DNA from: Lewinellaceae bacterium
GTDB taxonomy: Bacteria > Bacteroidota > Bacteroidia > Chitinophagales > Saprospiraceae
Length of the DNA: 64,000 nt
NCBI GenBank assembly: GCA_020636045.1
Contig: JACJYP010000012.1
Span: forward strand, 62,001-126,000
Reading direction: 5' to 3'
Each line of letters begins with the position of its first letter. Position 1 is the stretch's first letter. Shown here piece after piece: positions 1-7,988 of the stretch. A program made the position numbers and the translations under genes. The notes beneath the pieces are model-generated. The model saw only the letters and a program-made list of their open reading frames with translations. It had not been told where the DNA came from and did not search any database.

Positions 1-35
1 AAGTATTTGTATATTGATCCTCGCGCTCGGATGGG

Positions 36-1292
36 GTGTTCCTGTATCTGCGCAGCAAAGCCCTGAAGCCCGAAGCAAAACGCCAAAGCGATGCGATAGA
101 GTCAAAGGTCGTCGCCTGGCGGCGCGATTTTCACCAGCACCCCGAACTCAGCAACCGCGAATTCCGCACGGCCGAAAAAGTGGCGGCGCACCTGAAATCG
201 CTGGGCATGGAAGTGCGCACAGGCGTGGCGCACACCGGCGTCGTCGGTATCCTGCGCGGCGGAAAACCCGGCCCGGTCGTCGGCCTGCGTGCCGATATGG
301 ACGCGCTGCCCGTGGTGGAGCGCGGCGACCTGCCCTTCAAATCGACGGCGACATCGACCTACAACGGCGCGGAAGTCGGGGTCATGCACGCCTGCGGGCA
401 CGACGCCCACGTAGCCGTCATGATGGGTGTGGCCGAAGTGCTGAGCGGCATGCAGGACCGCCTGGCCGGCACGGTCGTGTTTATTTTTCAGCCTGCAGAA
501 GAAGGGCCGCCCGAAGGCGAGCAAGGCGGCGCCGAACTGATGATGAAAGAAGGCGTGCTCTACAACCCGAAAATAGAAGCGCTGTTCGGCATGCACATCA
601 ACTCGCAGACGGAAGTGGGCAAGATCAAGTACCGCGCCGGCGGCATGATGGCCGCGTCCGACTGGTTTTTTATCACCGTGCACGGCAAACAATCGCACGG
701 CTCGCAACCCTGGAACGGCATCGACCCCATCGTGGTGTCGTCGCAGATCATCCAGGGGCTGCAAACCATCGTCAGCCGCCAGGTCGACCTCACCGAGCAG
801 CCCGCGGTGGTGACGGTCGGCAAGATCGAAAGCGGCGTGCGCGCCAACATCATCCCCGAAAAAGCCGAAATGGTGGGCACCATCCGTACCCTCGACACCG
901 CCATGCAACGGCAGATACACGAACGCCTGATCCGCACGGCCACCATGATCGCCGAAAGCGCCGGCGCGCGCGCGGAAGTGCGCATCGAAAACAAAACTCC
1001 CGTCACCTACAACGACCCGGCGCTCACGGCCCGCTCGCTGCCTTCCCTGCGCGAAGCGGCGGGTGAAGAAAATGTGATCGAGCAAAAACCCAGGACCGGC
1101 GCCGAAGACTTCGGCTTTTTCGCGCAAAAAGTGCCGGCCTTGTACTTTTATCTCGGGGGCATGCCGAAAGGCAAAAATCCCGACGAGGCAGCGGCGCACC
1201 ACACGCCCGACTTTTATATCGACGAAAGCGGCCTGACGCTGGGCGTCCGGGCATTTTGTTATCTGGTGCTGGATTATCTGGAGGGGAAGTGA
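36..1292 (+). CDS. M20D-family metal-dependent amidohydrolase (5' end apparently frameshifted)
   Basis: Secreted amidohydrolase/carboxypeptidase of the M20D (hippurate / N-acyl-amino-acid hydrolase) type, expected to cleave an amide bond in N-acyl amino acids. In this frame residues 33-39 read HQHPELS, 87-92 ADMDAL, 118-123 HACGHD (metal ligands) and 153-157 PAEEG (catalytic Glu region); near the C-terminus AHHTPDFYID carries the last metal ligand. The domain is complete to its stop, followed by about 110 bp of spacer. The oddity is at the start: the first usable start in this frame is a GTG at 36 preceded by a stop at 15-17, whereas frame 2 of bases 2-55 encodes ILILALGWGVPVSAQ, a convincing signal peptide. 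Signal peptide and enzyme are thus out of frame by one base around 40-75. The true gene begins before the window. Family call is firm; substrate unknown. Confidence 0.85.
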   Translation: MFLYLRSKALKPEAKRQSDAIESKVVAWRRDFHQHPELSNREFRTAEKVAAHLKSLGMEVRTGVAHTGVVGILRGGKPGPVVGLRADMDALPVVERGDLPFKSTATSTYNGAEVGVMHACGHDAHVAVMMGVAEVLSGMQDRLAGTVVFIFQPAEEGPPEGEQGGAELMMKEGVLYNPKIEALFGMHINSQTEVGKIKYRAGGMMAASDWFFITVHGKQSHGSQPWNGIDPIVVSSQIIQGLQTIVSRQVDLTEQPAVVTVGKIESGVRANIIPEKAEMVGTIRTLDTAMQRQIHERLIRTATMIAESAGARAEVRIENKTPVTYNDPALTARSLPSLREAAGEENVIEQKPRTGAEDFGFFAQKVPALYFYLGGMPKGKNPDEAAAHHTPDFYIDESGLTLGVRAFCYLVLDYLEGK

Positions 1293-1363
1293 AATGATGC
1301 GGGTTTTGGAATTTCCTCCGGAATGATCACCCGGGTGCCATATACAGATCGTCTTTTTTCTTC

Positions 1364-1371
1364 TATTTTTG
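1364..1371 (+). promoter_or_regulatory. Candidate Bacteroidota -7 element (TATTTTTG)
   Basis: TATTTTTG matches the TAnnTTTG -7 consensus of the Bacteroidota housekeeping sigma factor and lies 34 bp before the ATG at 1406. No clear -33 TTG is visible at the usual spacing, so this is only a candidate. Confidence 0.4.
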
Positions 1372-1405
1372 TCGCCAAACCCTTCTCCTTCAAAGCGAAA
1401 CGTAT

Positions 1406-3691
1406 ATGTCACGCTCCGAACCGCTTCAAACCATTCGAAAGCAACTGAGAGAGCAGTTGGTGGAAGACCTCGCTGCTGCGCTGAAAAACCTGCAAGCGCT
1501 TTTGCCCGAACAATCGGAGAAATACCTGTTGGTCATTTCCCTGCTCGGCCGCCTCAACGATGCCAACAAGGCCCGCCTGCGCAACACCCTTTCCAACGAC
1601 GATCTTCAGCGCGAATACGACCGCATCCGTGCCGACCTGCTCGACCTGGTGCAGGGGCTGGAGGAGGCCGACTTCGATGCTGCTACGGCACAGCCGGACG
1701 GAAAGCCGGCATCCCGGCAGGGCAGCGTGCTTTACCGCGTGCCACACCTGATGCCGCTGGAGAAGGAAACCCGTTGCGTGGTGCGCATCGCCCTCGACGA
1801 GGATGCCATCGTGGAGGATATTTCGATCGACGAGCATGTGCAGTTGAAATCGCTCTACCGGGTGTCCGATACCATGCAGGCGGAGATAGCGGACCCCTCC
1901 GGCGGACGCCTGTTCCGCATCCGCAGCACGAGCGAGCCGATACAGATCATTGATAAACAAGGCTATACGGAGTGGCGTTTTTATGTCACCCCGCATGTGG
2001 AAGGCATGCATCCGCTTGAGATCAAGGTTTCCATCATCGAAATGAAAGACGGGAGGCCCGGAAAAAAAGAACTTGTACTGGAAGAAACGGTGCAGGTCGT
2101 TACGGAAGAGGTCGCACCGGATGCCGCAGAAGCCGCGATGAAAACGGCCGACTACACGTTCCGGACCAGCGCTCCGCTGCACTATGCTTACGAAGTAACA
2201 TCCGGGCGGACGCCGGCGCGGACCAACCCGGCGCTGCGCGCGTTGGTTTTTTTCCTTGCTTTTTTGGTGACGGGAGCGACGGCCACCTGGGCCTTTACGC
2301 CCGCGGATACCTGGGACTGGTGGATGACGCCCGACACGCCCAAGGCCCTGCAAACTTTTATCAAAAAACACCCCGAAAGCAAACACCGCGACAAGGCCGT
2401 GCGCAATCTCATCGAATTGGAAAACAAGGCCTTGGCGGCGATCTCGCAAGACCCGAACCCGGTAAATATCCGCGCTTTTCTGGTCGATTTTCCGCAAAGC
2501 CTGCGCCTGGAAGAACTGGGCCGGTTGGTGGATGCGCGGCAGGACCTCCGGCAGGAATTGCGGCCGGCCATACTGCAACAAATAGCAAAACGCAACCAAA
2601 ATCCCGCCGCTCTGGTCCTGCGCCCTTCCTATAAGGATATAGACGGCGACGGCGACCTCGACCTCTTTGTCGGAGAAGGCTACGGCAAACTTATGTATTT
2701 TGAAAATCAGGGGACTGACAGCATGCCGGTATGGCAAATGCCCGACGACAGCATGTACCGGCGGAGCCAAATAAATCCCGATAAGGTAGTACCGCCGGCA
2801 AATCGCGACAGCACCGGTGCGACCCCTGCGCCGGGCACTTCTTCCTCAGGTCAGATGCAAAAAGAACCTGTGACAGGCGAAAAAAATGACCGGAAAATAC
2901 CGTCGGACCTCGCAGGCAGGGAAAAAGAGCCGCCCGTGCCGGATCCCGGGAAAAAGGCTTTGAAGCCCGATATGGTGCGGGTAAAAGGCGGGACGTTCAA
3001 AATGGGTAGCGAGACCGGTGGTGACGACGAAAAACCCGTTCACGAAGTTGCGCTTTCCGATTTTTATATCGGCCGGTATGAAGTCACCTTTGAAGAGTAC
3101 GATCGTTTTTGCGATGCCACCGGGCGGGGAAAACCGGAGGACGAGGACTGGGGGCGTGGTACACGCCCCGTCATCAATGTCTCCTGGTTCGATGCGGTGG
3201 CATATTGCAACTGGCTGAGCAAGCAGGAAGGATTTGAGCCTGCATACGCCATCTCGAATACTTCGGCGACCCTGCTCCCCGGGGCCAAAGGTTACCGCCT
3301 CCCCACTGAGGCCGAATGGGAGTATGCCGCGCGGGGCGGGAAAAAAAGCCGGGGTGAGGAGTATAGCGGAAGTAACGAGGTAGACGATGTGGCCTGGTAT
3401 GATGGAAACTCGGGCGGAAAAACACATCCTGTCGGCGGAAAAAAAGAAAATGAACTGGGCATTTTCGATTTGAGCGGTAATGTAGAAGAGTGGTGCTACG
3501 ATTGGTACGGCGATTATCCTTCCGGACGATCCGACAATCCCCATGGACCCAAAAACGGCTCGCTTCGCGTGCTCCGCGGCGGCGGTTACTTCTACGACGC
3601 GCAGTATTGCCGCGCCGCCTGTCGCTACAACCCTACGCCGTCGCATCGGGCCCGGGTCATCGGCTTCCGCCTCGCTATGTCCGCGCAGTGA
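1406..3691 (+). CDS. Membrane protein with N-terminal effector-associated (EAD11-like) domain and C-terminal FGE-sulfatase-like (SUMF1) domain
   Basis: Multidomain 761-residue protein. Residues 1-88 are an all-helical module with the pattern LLGRL...LSNDDLQREYDRIRADLLDLV, which resembles effector-associated domain 11, an adaptor domain of bacterial conflict/signalling proteins. Residues about 105-235 look like a beta-sandwich. Residues 279-297 are a transmembrane helix. Residues 305-400 carry helical repeats (FIKKHPESKHRDKAV, FLVDFPQSLRLEEL). Residues 409-434 hold a DxDxDGDLDLF calcium-type VCBS/FG-GAP motif. Residues 522-761 form a full formylglycine-generating-enzyme-like domain (GGTFKMGS, YEVTFEEY, LPTEAEWEYAARGG, LSGNVEEWCYDWYG, VLRGGGYF, IGFRLA). 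In true FGE two copper-binding cysteines sit in GGSYMC-x4-C; here the first aligns with Tyr (GGGYFYDAQYC), so oxidase activity is doubtful and a binding role is more likely. No sulfatase gene is adjacent. The domain calls are by eye. Confidence 0.75.
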   Translation: MSRSEPLQTIRKQLREQLVEDLAAALKNLQALLPEQSEKYLLVISLLGRLNDANKARLRNTLSNDDLQREYDRIRADLLDLVQGLEEADFDAATAQPDGKPASRQGSVLYRVPHLMPLEKETRCVVRIALDEDAIVEDISIDEHVQLKSLYRVSDTMQAEIADPSGGRLFRIRSTSEPIQIIDKQGYTEWRFYVTPHVEGMHPLEIKVSIIEMKDGRPGKKELVLEETVQVVTEEVAPDAAEAAMKTADYTFRTSAPLHYAYEVTSGRTPARTNPALRALVFFLAFLVTGATATWAFTPADTWDWWMTPDTPKALQTFIKKHPESKHRDKAVRNLIELENKALAAISQDPNPVNIRAFLVDFPQSLRLEELGRLVDARQDLRQELRPAILQQIAKRNQNPAALVLRPSYKDIDGDGDLDLFVGEGYGKLMYFENQGTDSMPVWQMPDDSMYRRSQINPDKVVPPANRDSTGATPAPGTSSSGQMQKEPVTGEKNDRKIPSDLAGREKEPPVPDPGKKALKPDMVRVKGGTFKMGSETGGDDEKPVHEVALSDFYIGRYEVTFEEYDRFCDATGRGKPEDEDWGRGTRPVINVSWFDAVAYCNWLSKQEGFEPAYAISNTSATLLPGAKGYRLPTEAEWEYAARGGKKSRGEEYSGSNEVDDVAWYDGNSGGKTHPVGGKKENELGIFDLSGNVEEWCYDWYGDYPSGRSDNPHGPKNGSLRVLRGGGYFYDAQYCRAACRYNPTPSHRARVIGFRLAMSAQ

Positions 3692-3703
3692 AGGTGGCGC
3701 CCT

Positions 3704-5395
3704 TCACCGCAACAAGGTCACATCCCCTTCATCCCGGTAAGTCTTCTGCTCGCCGTACCGTTCGCCCGTCCATGTCAGGCGCCAGACGTACACGCCCGGC
3801 ATGGCGATCTTGCCTTTGCTGCGGCCGTTCCAGCCTTTTTCAGGGTCGTCGGCGCTGAAAACGAGGTTGCCCCAGCGGTCGAAAACGTCCAGCCGAAAAT
3901 CCAGCCAGGCGCAGGGCAGGAATACCTGCCAGAGGTCGTTGATGCCGTCGTCGTTGGGGGAAAAGATGTTGGGTGCGTAAAACGGGCATTCCCGGCAGGT
4001 GTAAAAATCGACTTGCAGGCTGTCGCTGAACGCGCAGGCGGCCGTTTGTCCGGACAGCGCGTAGGCGCCGGGCCCGGTCACGGAAAGCGTGGGGCCGGTG
4101 CTGCCGTCCTGCCATTGCCAGGCCGAAAGGCCCGAAGGGATCGTCAAGGTCAGCACATCGTCGTAGCAGATCACGGTGTCGGCGCCGAGATCGAAACCCT
4201 GCTCCACCCCGATGACGAGTGCCGCCGTGTCGCCGGGGCAACCGCCGGCGCCGGGGATGATGTACCGGTACGTGCCCGGTGCGTCGCGATCCGGATCGAA
4301 ATAATCGCCGCCCGCAAGCGCCGGCGACCAGTAACCGCCGGGATCGCCGGCCGGCACATCGGGCAGGAAGACGGGGTCGCCGCCCGCGCAAAGCAGGGTG
4401 TCGCCGTCCATTCCGGCATCCGGCGGCGGATAGACGGGCAGATAGGCGTAGCGGATCGCCACTTCCCCGCATTCGGTGTACACGCGAAATTCGATGAGCC
4501 GCTCCCCGCGGACCGGCTTGGGCGACTGGTCGCTGTACTGTATCTGTCCGATCGCGGCGAGAAAATCGGCCGTCGGGGCGTTGCCGGCGTTGATGAGCGC
4601 GAGTTGCTGCGGATTGGCGAAAGCGAGGTCGATGGTGCCGGGCACAGGGCCGGGTTCCAGCATTTCACCGGCATTGGCGTACAAAATGCGGATCACGATC
4701 GAGTCGACCGGTTTGCCGGAGATCAGCAGGGCGTCGATGTCTGCGATGCTGCCTGTTGGAAAACACAGCGTATCGGCGAGAAAGTCGCCGTCAAAGGCGC
4801 CCGAGTTGTCGTCGCCGTCGAGGTCGAAATCGAACACGCTTTCCAGGCTCACGTTGTCGAGTCCGCCGAAGTCGTCGAGCGGGCGGTACTCCCCGCGGAT
4901 GCGCAGCCCCGCAAGATCGGAGAGCACGGCCCTGAATTGCGCCTCGGTGGGCACGGGACCCGCGAGGGAATTGAGGTGCCAGCCGGCGCCCTCTTCGAGC
5001 AGGATGTCGTAATGCGTCCATTCCAGGCCGGGGTTGTAGGCATTGTCGAAGATCAGTTGCAGCCCCGCGCCGAACAGGATGACGTCGGGTTTGCCGCCGT
5101 AGATCTGCTGGTCGCTGGTGTCGCTCACGTACTGGTCGTAGCGCAGGTAGGTGCCGTAGGCATCGCACTTGTTGCCCAGAAACTTCTGCGGCGCCTGGAA
5201 GTACCAGGTGCCGCCGACCGACTGGTCGGTCACGCGAATGTGTCCGCCGGGATTGCCGCCGGTGGCGAGCCAGGCCGCCGTGGTGCTGGTCGCGTCGCCG
5301 AAGGTCGCCCAGGCTTCATTGTTCGTATCGAAAGTGGATATCTGCGCGCCCAACAATAGCGGCGCGAAGCAGAGCAGGCAAAAAAATAAACGCAT
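3704..5395 (-). CDS. Secreted protein with laminin-B-like domain and T9SS type-B (CHU_C) sorting domain
   Basis: Signal peptide MRLFFCLLCFAPLLLGAQ, then residues about 19-185 with the composition of a laminin B (domain IV) fold (STFDTNNEAWATFGDAT, GGHIRVTDQ, TWYFQAPQKFLG, LRIRGEY...GLDNVSLES). After a calcium-like DFDLDGDDNSGAFDGD stretch come Ig-like/PKD-like linkers. The last 85 residues are the gliding-motility-associated C-terminal domain (PNIFSPNDDGINDLW, DRWGNLVF, GVYVWRLTWTG), the sorting signal recognised by the type IX secretion system for surface attachment or release. It faces the preceding gene tail-to-tail with only 12 bp between. Likely a cell-surface adhesin or matrix protein; ligand unknown. 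Confidence 0.8.
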   Translation of the reverse strand: MRLFFCLLCFAPLLLGAQISTFDTNNEAWATFGDATSTTAAWLATGGNPGGHIRVTDQSVGGTWYFQAPQKFLGNKCDAYGTYLRYDQYVSDTSDQQIYGGKPDVILFGAGLQLIFDNAYNPGLEWTHYDILLEEGAGWHLNSLAGPVPTEAQFRAVLSDLAGLRIRGEYRPLDDFGGLDNVSLESVFDFDLDGDDNSGAFDGDFLADTLCFPTGSIADIDALLISGKPVDSIVIRILYANAGEMLEPGPVPGTIDLAFANPQQLALINAGNAPTADFLAAIGQIQYSDQSPKPVRGERLIEFRVYTECGEVAIRYAYLPVYPPPDAGMDGDTLLCAGGDPVFLPDVPAGDPGGYWSPALAGGDYFDPDRDAPGTYRYIIPGAGGCPGDTAALVIGVEQGFDLGADTVICYDDVLTLTIPSGLSAWQWQDGSTGPTLSVTGPGAYALSGQTAACAFSDSLQVDFYTCRECPFYAPNIFSPNDDGINDLWQVFLPCAWLDFRLDVFDRWGNLVFSADDPEKGWNGRSKGKIAMPGVYVWRLTWTGERYGEQKTYRDEGDVTLLR

Positions 5396-5408
5396 AAGGA
5401 GTGTATAT

Positions 5409-5567
5409 GAGTTTGTTCAAAATTCCATTGCTGACCTGCATGCGGCCAATTTTGTTTTATGCGGTGTTAGATTTTTCGTCATAGCGACCTGCTATGACTG
5501 CAAAATCTGCCTTGCCTAAAACAAAATTTGCTCGCTTTCGCCTCAGCATGAAAATTTGAACAAACTC
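5409..5567. repeat. Family I nested-palindrome element, copy A
   Basis: 159-bp element. The outer arms 5409-5424 and 5552-5567 are complementary with one mismatch. The inner arm AATTTTGTTTTA near 5449-5460 pairs with TAAAACAAAATT at 5517-5528. The core hairpin GTCATAGC (5478-5485), loop GACCT, GCTATGAC (5491-5498) is a perfect 8-bp stem. The core is followed by CTGCAAAA and CTTGCC, the strand-specific signature shared with copies at 29072, 41236, 57281 and 61443. Confidence 0.8.
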
Positions 5568-5570
5568 TAA

Positions 5571-5860
5571 ATGAGGCTCGAAAAGTAATGCCGCACAGTA
5601 TTCCGAAATTACTTTTTGCCCTGTTTTCATTGACATTCGGCGGCGTAAAGGGTGTTTTTTATCGATTCTTTCAAAAAAATATGCACATCGAAAAAGCGGG
5701 TTATCAACAATTTGCGAATAAAACGGCGCAATGAATGTGGATTAAAATAATGGCATCTATGGATGGAATACCGAAATGCCATTCTATTTTTGCCGCAGCC
5801 CCACTCGTGCGGTTTATCCAAATGCCGCATCACAATCTTCCTTAATCTTACACACATACC
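5571..5860. other. AT-rich intergenic region before the M23 peptidase
   Basis: No gene seen. It contains three 9-mers one mismatch from the DnaA box TTATCCACA (5701-5709 TTATCAACA; 5736-5744 reverse; 5814-5822 TTATCCAAA) and a TATTTTTG -7-like element at 5785-5792 that could serve the GTG-started gene at 5861. The nine-mers may be chance in AT-rich DNA. Confidence 0.35.
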
Positions 5861-7231
5861 GTGAAATCACACAGTAATTTGCTGCAGCAGTGGCTGCGGC
5901 GTTTAAAGCGGATCAGGGTTCGCAGCGTTTTGACAATCTCCGCTTTTCTTGCCCTTGCTGCATGTGTATTTGCCGCAACCCTGCATTTCTCCAGACATCG
6001 CCAGGCCGCCGCGCTGGCACTCGCCGCACCCACACTGGATGCGTTGCCCGTCATACCGGAAAATATGCGCTGGGGTTTTGCGATCGACGAATTCCACCTG
6101 TTTGAAACAACACTGAAATCCGGCGACGTGCTCGGCGAGATCCTGATGCGCGAAGGGCTGAGTTACCCAGAGGTGCACAGCATCGTCGAAAACTGCAAAG
6201 GCAAGTTCAATATCACTTCCATGCGGATGGGCAAATCGCTGAATTTCCTTTCCCGGGAGCAGGGGCAGCAGCCCGACTACATGGTGTACGAACCTTCTCC
6301 CTACGAATATATCGTTTTTCATCTGAAGGAACCCTACGAAGTAGAAGTGGTGAAACGCGATGTCGTCACAAAGATCGTGTCGGCGTCGGGCGTGCTCGAG
6401 ACCAGTTTCTGGCAGGCCTTGATGGACAACGGCCTGAGCGACGAACTCGCCGACGGCATGATCGACGTGCTGGCCTCTTCGGTCGATTTTTACCACCAGA
6501 AGCAGGGCGACCGCTTCAAAGTGGTGTTCGAACAGCATTACGTGGAAGGAGAACCCGTTGGCACGGGAAAGATCATCGCCGCCCTGTATGAGCGCGACGA
6601 CAAGGATTTTTACGCCTTCAACTTTGAAAAGCCGGGCGAGAAGTCGAATTATTTCGATTACGACGGCCACCCGGCGCGCAAGGCCTTCCTGAAGTCGCCG
6701 CTGAAATATTCGCGCATCAGCAGCCGCTACAACCTGCACCGCCTGCACCCCATCCTCGGCTATCACAAGGCGCACCTCGGCACCGACTACGCCGCGCCGC
6801 GCGGCACGCCCATCATGGCCGTCGCCGACGGGATTGTCGTGGAAGCCACCCGCAGGGGCGGGAACGGTATTTTTGTGAAACTGCGCCACGACGCGATCTA
6901 TCAGACACAATATCTGCACATGAGCGGCATCGCCAAAGGCGTTCGCCCCGGTACGCGCGTCGTGCAGGGCCAGACGATCGGTTATGTCGGTTCCACCGGC
7001 CTTGCCACCGGCCCGCACGTGTGTTTCCGTTTCTGGAAAAACGGCCGCGAAGTGGACCACCTCCGCCTCAATCTCCCGCAACCCGAGCCCATCAAAGGCG
7101 AAGTGCTGGAAGCCTTCAATGTCGTGCGCGACAGCCTGATCCTGATGCTCGACAAAGTGCCGTACCGCCTGCACGCCGACATCGCCCGTCAGCAGGAAGT
7201 ACCGGAAGACATACAGCGGGCGGAACCCTGA
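5861..7231 (+). CDS. M23 (LytM-type) peptidoglycan endopeptidase-like protein
   Basis: 456-residue envelope protein. It has an N-terminal membrane anchor (residues about 24-42, VLTISAFLALAACVFAATLHF), a LysM/OapA-like region (FETTLKSGDVLGEILMREGLSYPEV), then a C-terminal M23 domain around 290-395. Metal-site motifs HLGTD (H-x3-D), QYLHMSG and GPHVCF are visible. In the last motif the usual HxH zinc ligand pair is H-V-C, so cysteine replaces the second histidine; cysteine can ligate zinc, so loss of activity does not follow. GTG start chosen because the preceding stop leaves no better codon and the hydrophobic anchor follows directly. A strong terminator follows at 7261. Probably cleaves peptidoglycan cross-links during growth or division. 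Confidence 0.85.
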   Translation: MKSHSNLLQQWLRRLKRIRVRSVLTISAFLALAACVFAATLHFSRHRQAAALALAAPTLDALPVIPENMRWGFAIDEFHLFETTLKSGDVLGEILMREGLSYPEVHSIVENCKGKFNITSMRMGKSLNFLSREQGQQPDYMVYEPSPYEYIVFHLKEPYEVEVVKRDVVTKIVSASGVLETSFWQALMDNGLSDELADGMIDVLASSVDFYHQKQGDRFKVVFEQHYVEGEPVGTGKIIAALYERDDKDFYAFNFEKPGEKSNYFDYDGHPARKAFLKSPLKYSRISSRYNLHRLHPILGYHKAHLGTDYAAPRGTPIMAVADGIVVEATRRGGNGIFVKLRHDAIYQTQYLHMSGIAKGVRPGTRVVQGQTIGYVGSTGLATGPHVCFRFWKNGREVDHLRLNLPQPEPIKGEVLEAFNVVRDSLILMLDKVPYRLHADIARQQEVPEDIQRAEP

Positions 7232-7260
7232 CGATTCGTCGGCTACCCGTCATTTTTGAG

Positions 7261-7302
7261 AAAAGAACGGCCGTTCCCGTTAAAGGGGAGCGGCCGTTCT
7301 TT
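7261..7302 (+). terminator. Intrinsic terminator after the M23 peptidase gene
   Basis: Arms 7261-7278 and 7285-7302 form an almost perfect stem (AAAGAACGGCCG with CGGCCGTTCTTT) around a 6-base loop, ending in a T-rich tail. Confidence 0.85.
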
Positions 7303-7393
7303 GTTTCTGAAAATACCGGCGCCCTTTTTTCGTTCTCGGGGCGTTCTTAATCCTTCGCCAATTCCGATTTTTCACAACAAACTGATTTCAAGC

Positions 7394-7906
7394 ATGAAAA
7401 ATGTATTTTCAATCCTGCTGGCCTTCACGCTGATCGCCTTTTTTGCCTGCAGCAAAGACGACGATAACGCCGGCAAGGTCACCCTGAACATCCGCCTGAC
7501 CGACGGCCCCGGCGATTACCAGCAAGTCAACGTCGATATCCAGGAGATCCGGATCAAAACGACCAGCGACACCGCCCAATGGGTCACGTTGAACACCAAC
7601 GCGGGCATTTACAACCTGCTGGACTTCCAGAACGGCGTGGATACCCTGCTTGCTACGGGCTTCATGTCGACCGATACCCTGAAAGAAGTGCGTTTTATCC
7701 TTGGAAACGACAATACCGTGATGGTGGACAGCGTGCTCTACGATATGGATACGCCGAGCGCACAGGAATCGGGGCTGAAAGTAAAGGTGAACAAACACCT
7801 GAACCTCGATATCAATACGCTGGTGCTGGATTTCGACGCCGAGCAGTCGGTACTCGAAACGGGCAACGGCGCTTACAAACTGAAGCCGGTGATCAAAGTG
7901 AAATAG
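7394..7906 (+). CDS. DUF4382 domain lipoprotein
   Basis: 170-residue lipoprotein. The signal peptide MKNVFSILLAFTLIAFFAC ends in a lipobox with Cys19, followed by an acidic SKDDDN linker. The rest matches DUF4382: VTLNIRLTDGPGDYQQVNVDIQEIRI, WVTLNT, YNLLDFQNGVDTLLATG, LKEVRFILG, VDFDAEQSV-type ending. The family is a beta-sandwich found in Bacteroidota lipoproteins, possibly carbohydrate-binding. ATG at 7394 chosen because it begins the signal peptide; an in-frame upstream extension overlaps the preceding terminator. Function not established. Confidence 0.85.
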   Translation: MKNVFSILLAFTLIAFFACSKDDDNAGKVTLNIRLTDGPGDYQQVNVDIQEIRIKTTSDTAQWVTLNTNAGIYNLLDFQNGVDTLLATGFMSTDTLKEVRFILGNDNTVMVDSVLYDMDTPSAQESGLKVKVNKHLNLDINTLVLDFDAEQSVLETGNGAYKLKPVIKVK

Positions 7907-7932
7907 AGACCGGTTTTACCAATGAAAATGCG

Positions 7933-7966
7933 AACGGGGTAAGGGCGTCATCGCCCTTACCCCGTT
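7933..7966. terminator. Bidirectional terminator between convergent genes
   Basis: A perfect 15-bp stem (7933-7947 with 7952-7966) with loop TCAT, sited between the end of the DUF4382 gene and the end of the dsbD-like gene on the other strand. Confidence 0.85.
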
Positions 7967-7988
7967 GCTTATGAGAGAAAGTATCTTA

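Noticed and set aside
102..1412. Long minus-strand open frame opposite the M20 gene
   Set aside because: High-GC shadow; the + strand frame has all catalytic motifs, whereas the minus frame is His/Arg/Gly-rich with no family match. The same applies to long frames opposite dsbD, the kinase, xylB and the AAA+ gene.
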